The position numbers were made by a program, and so were the translations under genes. Of a DNA stretch of 64,000 nt, positions 58,483 to 64,000 are shown in pieces. Location of the stretch: positions 62,001 to 126,000 of the forward strand of contig NZ_BMRM01000009.1 in the NCBI RefSeq assembly GCF_014648635.1. Direction: 5' to 3'. Position 1 is the first letter of the stretch. Every line of letters starts with the position of its first letter. The notes below the pieces were generated by a model. That model made no database searches and had not been told where the DNA came from. It was given only the letters and a program-made list of their open reading frames with translations. Source of the stretch: Streptomyces cinerochromogenes (GTDB lineage Bacteria > Actinomycetota > Actinomycetes > Streptomycetales > Streptomycetaceae).

Positions 58483-59487
58483 TCACAGCCAGCCGCGCCG
58501 CTTGAACAGCCGGTACAGCAGCACCTCCAGCACCGCCATCAGCACGATCACCGCCGGATACGACACCACCCAGTGCAGCTCCGGCATGTGGTCGAAGTTC
58601 ATGCCGTAGATCCCCGCGATCATCGTGGGCACCGCCGCCATCGCCGCCCACGCCGAGATCTTCCGCATGTCGTCGTTCTGCCGCACGCTCATCTGCGCCA
58701 GGTGGGCCGACAGGATGTCCGACACGAGCCGGTCCAGGCCCTCCACGGACTCGTTCACGCGCGTGAGGTGGTCGCCCACGTCCCGGAAGAACGGCCGCGC
58801 CTCGTCGTGCACGAACGGCACCGCGCCACCGAGCGGGCCGTTGCCGGCCAGCCGGGACATCGGCACCGTCAACGGCCCGGTGGCCCGGCGGAACTCCAGG
58901 ACCTGCCGCTTGAACGTGTAGATACGGGACGCGGTGTTGCGGGAGGTGCCGGTCTCCGGCTGGAACACCTGCGCCTCCAGCTCGTCCAGGTCGGTCTGCA
59001 GCTCCGTCGCCACCTCCAGGTAGTGGTCCACGGTGGCGTCGGCGATCGCGTACAGCACGGCCGTGGGCCCCTTGTCGAGCATCTCCGGCTCCTCCTCCAG
59101 CCGGCGCCGCACGGCCGCCAGCGGCGAACCCTCCCCGTGCCGGACGGTCACCACGAAGGAGTCACCGACGAAGACCATCACCTCGCCGGCCGAGACGGTG
59201 TCGCTGTCGGGTTCGTACACGACCGGCTTCAGCACCATGAACAGAGAGTCGTCGTACACCTCCAGCTTCGGCCGCTGATGGGCCTTGAGGGCGTCCTCCA
59301 CGGCCAGCGGATGCAGGCCGAACTCGTCGGTGACCAGGTCGAATTCCCGCTCCGACGGCTCGTACAGCCCGATCCACACGAATCCTCCCGCCGCCCGTGC
59401 CTCGGCAAGCGCGTCCGACAGGTCCTCCGGCCCCTCGGTGCGGTGCCCGTGCCGGTAGACGGCGCAGTCCATGATCACGCTGCGCAT
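58483..59487 (-). CDS. corA: CorA family magnesium/cobalt transporter
   Basis: 334 residues from ATG 59487; an in-frame ATG at 59472 is a slightly later option. The large cytoplasmic N-terminal domain and two C-terminal transmembrane helices (about 270-290 and 304-322) are typical. The signature YGMNFDHMPEL (about 286-296) contains the GMN motif of the selectivity filter. Homopentameric channel for Mg2+ (also Co2+/Ni2+). Confidence 0.95.
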   Translation of the reverse strand: MRSVIMDCAVYRHGHRTEGPEDLSDALAEARAAGGFVWIGLYEPSEREFDLVTDEFGLHPLAVEDALKAHQRPKLEVYDDSLFMVLKPVVYEPDSDTVSAGEVMVFVGDSFVVTVRHGEGSPLAAVRRRLEEEPEMLDKGPTAVLYAIADATVDHYLEVATELQTDLDELEAQVFQPETGTSRNTASRIYTFKRQVLEFRRATGPLTVPMSRLAGNGPLGGAVPFVHDEARPFFRDVGDHLTRVNESVEGLDRLVSDILSAHLAQMSVRQNDDMRKISAWAAMAAVPTMIAGIYGMNFDHMPELHWVVSYPAVIVLMAVLEVLLYRLFKRRGWL

Positions 59488-59540
59488 TCTCCCTTCGCCC
59501 GACCGCCGGCGCACCACATGATGCGCCTACCCTGGTCCGC

Positions 59541-60227
59541 ATGCCCACGCTGATCCTCGTCAGGCACGGACGGTCCACCGCCAACACCTCGGGCGTGCTC
59601 GCCGGGCGGACGCCCGGCGTCGCCCTGGACGAGCAAGGCGCCCGGCAGGCCGCCGCCCTGCCCGCACGGCTCGCCGCCCTGCCGATCTCCGAGGTCGTCA
59701 CCAGCCCCCTCCAGCGCTGCCAGGAGACCGTACGGCCGCTGCTCCAGGCCCGCCCCGGCCTGCGCTCCCACACCGACGAGCGGATCGGGGAGTGCGACTA
59801 CGGCGACTGGTCCGGCCGCAAGCTCGCCGAGCTGAGGGACGAGCCGCTGATGGAGGTCGTCCAGGCCCACCCGTCCGCCGCCGCCTTCCCCGGCGGGGAG
59901 TCCATGCGGGCCATGCAGACCCGCGCCGCCGAGGCCGTACGCGAGTGGAACGCGCGCGTGGAGCAGGAGCACGGCGCCGACGCCGTCTACCTCATGTGCT
60001 CCCACGGCGACATCATCAAGGCGCTCGTCGCCGACGCCCTCGGCCTCCACCTCGACCTCTTCCAGCGGATCTCCGTGGAGCCCTGCTCCGTCACCGTCAT
60101 CCGCTACACCCGCCTGCGGCCGTTCCTCGTACGCCTCGGCGACACCGGGGACTTCGCTTCGCTCGCCCCGCGCGAGGAACCCGGTGACGGCGACGCACCG
60201 GTCGGGGGTGGTGCGGGCGCACCGTGA
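59541..60227 (+). CDS. Histidine phosphatase family protein (MSMEG_4193 type)
   Basis: 228 residues from ATG 59541. The RHG motif (VRHGRSTAN, about 7-15) and the later CSHGDIIKAL (about 154-163) form the phosphatase active site. It opens an actinobacterial block with DUF3090, an SCO1664-family protein and mshC, the arrangement typical of the MSMEG_4193 family. Its physiological substrate is unknown but a mycothiol link is suggested by this gene order. Confidence 0.92.
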   Translation: MPTLILVRHGRSTANTSGVLAGRTPGVALDEQGARQAAALPARLAALPISEVVTSPLQRCQETVRPLLQARPGLRSHTDERIGECDYGDWSGRKLAELRDEPLMEVVQAHPSAAAFPGGESMRAMQTRAAEAVREWNARVEQEHGADAVYLMCSHGDIIKALVADALGLHLDLFQRISVEPCSVTVIRYTRLRPFLVRLGDTGDFASLAPREEPGDGDAPVGGGAGAP

Positions 60228-60325
60228 TCGTCGGCCGCAGTAGGGTGAAGCGACCCGCACCGTCGCACATCCGCACGGCCGGCACCGCCGAACCGCTCGA
60301 AACCACGAATCAATGGAGACAGGAC

Positions 60326-60916
60326 GTGTCCCGTCAGGTGTTCCTCTACGACCAGCCGGACCGCTTCGTGGCCGGCACGGTCGGACTGCCCGGGCGCCGT
60401 ACGTTCTTCCTCCAGGCCACCGCAGGCCCCCGGGTGACCAGTGTGGTCCTGGAGAAGACCCAGGTCGCCGCGCTCGCCGAGCGCATGGACGAACTGCTGG
60501 ACGAGGTCGTACGCCGTAGTGGCGGCAGCGCCGCCGTCCCCGCCGTGGCCCCGTCGGAGATCGCCGACACCGCGCCGCTGGAGACCCCCATCGAGGAGGA
60601 GTTCCGCGTCGGCACCATGGCCCTGGCCTGGGACGGCGAGGAACAGCGCATGATCGTCGAGGCGCAGGCCCTGGTGGAGCTGGACGCCGACACCGAGGAG
60701 GACCTCGCGGAGGCCGAGGAGCGGCTGCTCCAGGACGAGGAGAACGGACCCCCGATGCTGCGGGTCCGGCTGACCGGCGCGCAGGCCCGGGCCTTCGCCA
60801 AGCGCGCCCTCGACATCGTCAACGCCGGGCGGCCACCGTGCCCGCTGTGCAGCCTCCCGCTCGATCCGGAAGGACACGTATGTCCGCGCCAGAACGGATA
60901 CCGCCGCGGGGCGTGA
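60326..60916 (+). CDS. DUF3090 family protein
   Basis: 196 residues from GTG 60326 (GGAGAC upstream). The N-terminal FLYDQPDRFVAGTVG (about 5-19) and the central FFLQATAGPR are family blocks. The C-terminus has a zinc-ribbon CPLCSLPLDPEGHVC (about 173-187). It always occurs with the histidine phosphatase and SCO1664-family genes in actinobacteria. Its stop codon overlaps the start of the next gene by 37 bp. Confidence 0.9.
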   Translation: MSRQVFLYDQPDRFVAGTVGLPGRRTFFLQATAGPRVTSVVLEKTQVAALAERMDELLDEVVRRSGGSAAVPAVAPSEIADTAPLETPIEEEFRVGTMALAWDGEEQRMIVEAQALVELDADTEEDLAEAEERLLQDEENGPPMLRVRLTGAQARAFAKRALDIVNAGRPPCPLCSLPLDPEGHVCPRQNGYRRGA

Positions 60917-61719
60917 CCGCCGTCCCCGCGGCGGCCGGCCCGCACCCCGCCGAGCTGCTCGCGCGGGGTGAGCTGACCGTGCGCGGCCGGATCCGCGAGG
61001 CGTCCAACGCGGCCCTGTTCTGCACGGTCGCCCTGGACGGCCGGGAAGCCTCCTGCATCTACAAGCCCGTGGCCGGCGAGCGCCCCCTGTGGGACTTCCC
61101 CGACGGCACCCTCGCCGGCCGCGAGGTGGCCGCCTACGAGGTCTCCGAGGCCACCGGCTGGGGGCTCGTGCCGCCCACCGTGCTGCGCGACGGACCGTAC
61201 GGCGAGGGCATGTGCCAGCTGTGGGTCGACGTCCACGCCGAGGCCGAGCTGCTCGCCCTGGTCGACGGGGAGGAACCGGAGCCCGGCTGGAAGGCCATCG
61301 GGTTCGCCGAGGTCGGCGAGGGCCGCACCGCGCTCCTCGTGCACGCCGACGACGAGCGGCTGCGCCGCCTCGCCGTCCTGGACGCCGTGATCAACAACGC
61401 CGACCGCAAGGGCGGCCACCTGCTGCCCACCGCCGACGGCCGGCTCTACGGCATCGACCACGGCGTCACGTTCAACATCGAGAACAAACTGCGCACGCTG
61501 CTGTGGGGCTGGGCCGGGGAACCCCTCACCCCGGACGCGGTCGAGGTCCTCAAGGAGCTGCGGGACGGCCTGCACGGCACGCTGGGCGAGCGGCTGGCCG
61601 CGCTGATCACGGCGGCCGAGATCGACGCCACGCGCGCGCGTGTCGACGCGCTGCTCACCTCCGGCCTGCATCCGGAGCCGAGCGGGGAGTGGCCCGCCAT
61701 CCCCTGGCCGCCCGTGTAA
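60880..61719 (+). CDS. SCO1664-family protein with PI3/4-kinase-like fold
   Basis: 279 residues from ATG 60880 (GGAAGGA upstream). A kinase-like patch at about 180-212: LDAVINNADRKGGHLLPT, then YGIDHGVTFN, resembling the HipA/PI3K-4K catalytic and metal-binding motifs. The N-terminal block IYKPVAGERPLWDFP (about 56-70) carries the presumed ATP-binding Lys. The substrate is unknown. It lies between DUF3090 and mshC, which suggests a role in mycothiol physiology. Confidence 0.9.
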   Translation: MSAPERIPPRGVTAVPAAAGPHPAELLARGELTVRGRIREASNAALFCTVALDGREASCIYKPVAGERPLWDFPDGTLAGREVAAYEVSEATGWGLVPPTVLRDGPYGEGMCQLWVDVHAEAELLALVDGEEPEPGWKAIGFAEVGEGRTALLVHADDERLRRLAVLDAVINNADRKGGHLLPTADGRLYGIDHGVTFNIENKLRTLLWGWAGEPLTPDAVEVLKELRDGLHGTLGERLAALITAAEIDATRARVDALLTSGLHPEPSGEWPAIPWPPV

Positions 61720-61725
61720 GCACAT

Positions 61726-61798
61726 CCGGCGCCGAGGTACAAGAACGCGAAACCGGCCATCCGGCCCGATCCCGTTCGTATCCGCAGCTCGGCGCCGG
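61726..61798. repeat. 11-bp inverted repeat framing the mshC leader
   Basis: CCGGCGCCGAG (61726-61736) is complementary to CTCGGCGCCGG (61788-61798), with 51 nt between. Located between the SCO1664-family stop codon and mshC ATG. It could be a leader structure or two regulator half-sites. Confidence 0.35.
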
Positions 61799-61812
61799 TT
61801 AGGCTCATGTAC

Positions 61813-63042
61813 ATGCATGCCTGGCCCGCTTCCGAGGTCCCCGCCCTGCCTGGTCAGGGCCGCGACCTGAGGATCCACGACACCGCGACCGGCGGCCTGG
61901 TCACCCTCGACCCCGGTCCCGTCGCCCGCATCTACGTCTGCGGCATCACGCCGTACGACGCGACCCACATGGGTCACGCGGCGACCTACAACGCGTTCGA
62001 CCTCGTCCAGCGCGTGTGGCTCGACACCAAGCGGCAGGTCCACTACGTCCAGAACGTCACCGACGTCGACGATCCCCTGCTGCAGCGGGCGGACCGGGAC
62101 GGCGTCGACTGGGTCGCCCTCGCCGAGAAGGAGACGGCCCTCTTCCGCGAGGACATGACCGCCCTGCGGATGCTCCCGCCGCGGCACTACATCGGCGCCG
62201 TGGAGGCGATACCCGGCATCGTCCCGCTCGTGGAGCGGCTGCGTGAACTCGGCGCGGCCTACGAGCTGGAGGGCGACATCTACTTCTCCGTGGAGTCCGA
62301 CCCGAACTTCGGCAAGGTCTCCCGGCTGGACGCCGCCGCGATGCGGCTGCTGTCCGCCGAGCGGGGCGGCGACCCGGACCGCCCGGGCAAGAAGAACCCG
62401 CTCGACCCGATGCTGTGGATGGCGGCCCGGCCCGGCGAGCCCAGCTGGGACGGCGGCACCCTCGGCCGGGGCCGGCCCGGCTGGCACATCGAGTGCGTGG
62501 CCATCGCCCTCGACCACTTCGGCATGGGCTTCGACGTCCAGGGCGGCGGCTCCGACCTCGCCTTCCCGCACCACGAGATGGGCGCCTCGCACGCCCAGGT
62601 GCTCACCGGCGAGTTCCCCATGGCCAAGGCGTACGTGCACGCCGGCATGGTCGCCCTGCACGGCGAGAAGATGTCCAAGTCCAAGGGCAACCTCGTCTTC
62701 GTCTCCGCGCTGCGCCGTGACGGCGTCGACCCCGCCGCCATCCGCCTGGCCCTGCTGGCCCACCACTACCGCGCCGACTGGGAGTGGACCGACCAGGTCC
62801 TCCAGGACGCCGAAGCCCGCCTGGCCCGCTGGCGCGCGGCGGTCTCCCGTCCCGACGGCCCGTCGGCGGACGCCCTGGTCGAGGAGGTCCGCGAGGCCCT
62901 GTCCGACGACCTCGACGCCCCCGCCGCGCTCGCGGCGGTGGACCGCTGGGCGGCCCGCCAGGAACAGGAGGGCGGCACGGACACCGGTGCCCCCGGCGTG
63001 GTGACACGAGCGGTGGACGCGCTCCTGGGAGTGGCCCTGTAA
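61813..63042 (+). CDS. mshC: L-cysteine:1D-myo-inositol 2-amino-2-deoxy-alpha-D-glucopyranoside ligase (mycothiol ligase)
   Basis: 409 residues from ATG 61813 (MHAWP), the usual start; ATG 61807 is 6 bp upstream. MshC joins cysteine to GlcN-inositol in mycothiol synthesis. Cysteinyl-tRNA-synthetase ancestry is clear: CGITPYDATHMGHA (about 37-50) is the HIGH-like motif with the catalytic zinc Cys, and EKMSKSKGN (about 280-288) is the KMSKS motif. GWHIECVAIAL (about 219-229) and DLAFPHHEM supply other zinc ligands. It is the only mycothiol gene in the window. Confidence 0.97.
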   Translation: MHAWPASEVPALPGQGRDLRIHDTATGGLVTLDPGPVARIYVCGITPYDATHMGHAATYNAFDLVQRVWLDTKRQVHYVQNVTDVDDPLLQRADRDGVDWVALAEKETALFREDMTALRMLPPRHYIGAVEAIPGIVPLVERLRELGAAYELEGDIYFSVESDPNFGKVSRLDAAAMRLLSAERGGDPDRPGKKNPLDPMLWMAARPGEPSWDGGTLGRGRPGWHIECVAIALDHFGMGFDVQGGGSDLAFPHHEMGASHAQVLTGEFPMAKAYVHAGMVALHGEKMSKSKGNLVFVSALRRDGVDPAAIRLALLAHHYRADWEWTDQVLQDAEARLARWRAAVSRPDGPSADALVEEVREALSDDLDAPAALAAVDRWAARQEQEGGTDTGAPGVVTRAVDALLGVAL

Positions 63043-63072
63043 AGCACCCCGGATCGCGCCGGCACCACGGAC

Positions 63073-63106
63073 AAGGGGCGGTTCCCCCATGCGGGAACCG
63101 CCCCTT
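63073..63106. terminator. Bidirectional hairpin terminator after mshC
   Basis: Perfect 14-bp stem, AAGGGGCGGTTCCC (63073-63086) with GGGAACCGCCCCTT (63093-63106), loop CCATGC, flanked by A and T residues. It separates convergent mshC and the PAC2 gene. Confidence 0.88.
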
Positions 63107-63139
63107 CTCCGTACCCCCAGGCCCCGGGCCTGCGCGGCC

Positions 63140-64000
63140 TCAGTCCTCCGGGCCGTCCTCGTCGTCCTCCCGGGAACCGCCGCCACCGGCCGGAGGCCTC
63201 TGCTTCCCGCCCGGAGGGCCCACGTCCCGGCGCCGCAGATACCGCTCGAACTCCCGCGCGATCGCCTCACCGGACGCCTCCGGAAGCTCCGCGGTGTCCC
63301 GGGCCTCCTCCAGCGTCTGGACGTACTCGGCGACCTCGCTGTCCTCCGCGGCCAGCTGGTCCACGCCCACCTGCCAGGCCCGCGCGTCCTCGGGCAGCTC
63401 ACCCTGCGGGATCCGCAGGTCCAGCAGGTCCTCCAGCCGGTTGAGCAGCGCCAGCGTCGCCTTCGGGTTGGGCGGCTGGGAGACGTAGTGCGGTACGGCC
63501 GCCCACAGGGACACCGCCGGGACGCCCGCGTGCGTGCACGCCTCCTGCAGGACGCCGACGATGCCCGTCGGCCCCTCGTACTTGGTCTCCTCCAGGTCCA
63601 TCCGGCGGGCCAGGTCCGGGTCGGACGTGACCCCGCTGACCGGCACCGGACGCGTGTGCGGGGTGTCTCCGAGCAGGGCGCCCAGGACGACCACCAGCTC
63701 CACGCCCAGCTCGTGGGCGAAGCCGAGCAGCTCGTTGCAGAATGAACGCCAGCGCATGGACGGCTCGATACCGCGGACCAGCACCAGATCACGGGGCTTG
63801 TCCCCGCCGACGCGGACCACGGACAACCGTGTCGTCGGCCACGTGATCTTGCGCACACCGCCGTCCATGAACACCGTGGGACGGTTCACCTGGAAGTCGT
63901 AGTAGTCCTCGGCGTCCAGCGCCGCGAACACCTCGCCCTTCCACTCGCGTTCCAGATGCGCGACCGCCGTGGAGGCGGCGTCGCCGGCATCGTTCCAGCC
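63140..64000 (-). CDS. PAC2 family protein, partial at the window edge
   Basis: The coding region extends past 64000, so the N-terminus is missing; 286 codons are present. PAC2 domain signatures are visible: GWNDAGDAAS at the very edge, FYDFQVNRP-like YYDFQVNRPTV, and VVVLGALLGDTPHTRPVPVSG (central). PAC2 proteins are linked to proteasome assembly in eukaryotes; actinobacterial members (about 300 residues) are of unknown function but conserved. The C-terminal 40 residues are acidic and Gly-rich. Confidence 0.9.
   Translation of the reverse strand, partial: GWNDAGDAASTAVAHLEREWKGEVFAALDAEDYYDFQVNRPTVFMDGGVRKITWPTTRLSVVRVGGDKPRDLVLVRGIEPSMRWRSFCNELLGFAHELGVELVVVLGALLGDTPHTRPVPVSGVTSDPDLARRMDLEETKYEGPTGIVGVLQEACTHAGVPAVSLWAAVPHYVSQPPNPKATLALLNRLEDLLDLRIPQGELPEDARAWQVGVDQLAAEDSEVAEYVQTLEEARDTAELPEASGEAIAREFERYLRRRDVGPPGGKQRPPAGGGGSREDDEDGPED

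Noticed and set aside
60346..63858. Minus-strand open frame of 1,170 codons
   Set aside because: It is antisense to DUF3090, the SCO1664-family gene and mshC, which have clear family motifs. Composition is typical of GC-rich shadow frames.

Overview
The window is very GC-rich actinobacterial DNA with strong third-position GC bias, many GTG starts and short intergenic gaps. Chaplin genes (chpH, chpC), a mycothiol ligase (mshC), a SoxR, many TetR/GntR regulators and copies of a dispersed intergenic element familiar from Streptomyces all point to a Streptomyces chromosome, probably a conserved region. From memory the gene order (hmgA, citM, aldehyde/alcohol dehydrogenase pair, soxR, gluconate genes, chpH-chpC, mshC) is collinear with about SCO1715 to SCO1663 of S. 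coelicolor. That collinearity is recall and was not checked.

Layout. 1-7.5 kb: end of a nucleotidyltransferase-like gene, a stand-alone type ISP-like specificity domain protein, a GntR regulator with hmgA (tyrosine catabolism), a lipoprotein, and a TetR gene followed by a molybdopterin oxidoreductase. 7.6-11.8 kb: CitMHS citrate transporter and an MFS transporter, then a membrane-anchored surface protein overlapping a class F sortase. 11.9-19.5 kb: aldehyde dehydrogenase/alcohol dehydrogenase, an ArsR-like regulator, TetR with a divergent acyl-CoA dehydrogenase, a YiaA/B-like protein, TetR with a MaoC hydratase, and SoxR. 19.7-31.4 kb: a zinc-ribbon protein, a large secreted penicillin-acylase-like Ntn hydrolase, an alpha/beta hydrolase, NamZ, then an SDR/acyl-CoA ligase/TetR operon facing a phosphotransferase/acyl-CoA dehydrogenase operon.

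31.6-42 kb: a small His-rich internally duplicated protein, a remnant of a quinone oxidoreductase, two DUF202 membrane proteins, NUDIX, a DMT transporter, a helical-repeat protein, a sulfite-oxidase-type molybdoenzyme with its cytochrome b partner, and a complete L-idonate/gluconate operon (idnD-idnO-gntP-gntK) divergent from its GntR repressor. 42-48.7 kb: PIG-V-like glycosyltransferase, YchJ-like protein, DUF1876, a phosphoribosyltransferase/hydrolase fusion, CapA-like, PolX, and tRNA-Leu(GAG). 48.9-64 kb: M20 peptidase, chpH and chpC, DUF5703, an acidic protein, a RecD2-like protein whose ATPase motifs are eroded, an aldo/keto reductase, an LLM oxidoreductase, a ferritin-like protein, CorA, the conserved block phosphatase/DUF3090/SCO1664-family/mshC, and a PAC2 protein running off the edge.

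The strongest unexplained signals are regulatory and structural. Three different palindromes each occur at two or three promoters and link separate acyl-CoA type operons to neighbouring TetR genes. Other items are the apparently ATPase-dead RecD2-like protein, the sortase paired with a membrane protein that lacks an LPXTG motif, the duplicated His-rich protein, and several intergenic minisatellites. No CRISPR array, prophage, intact insertion sequence or biosynthetic cluster was seen.
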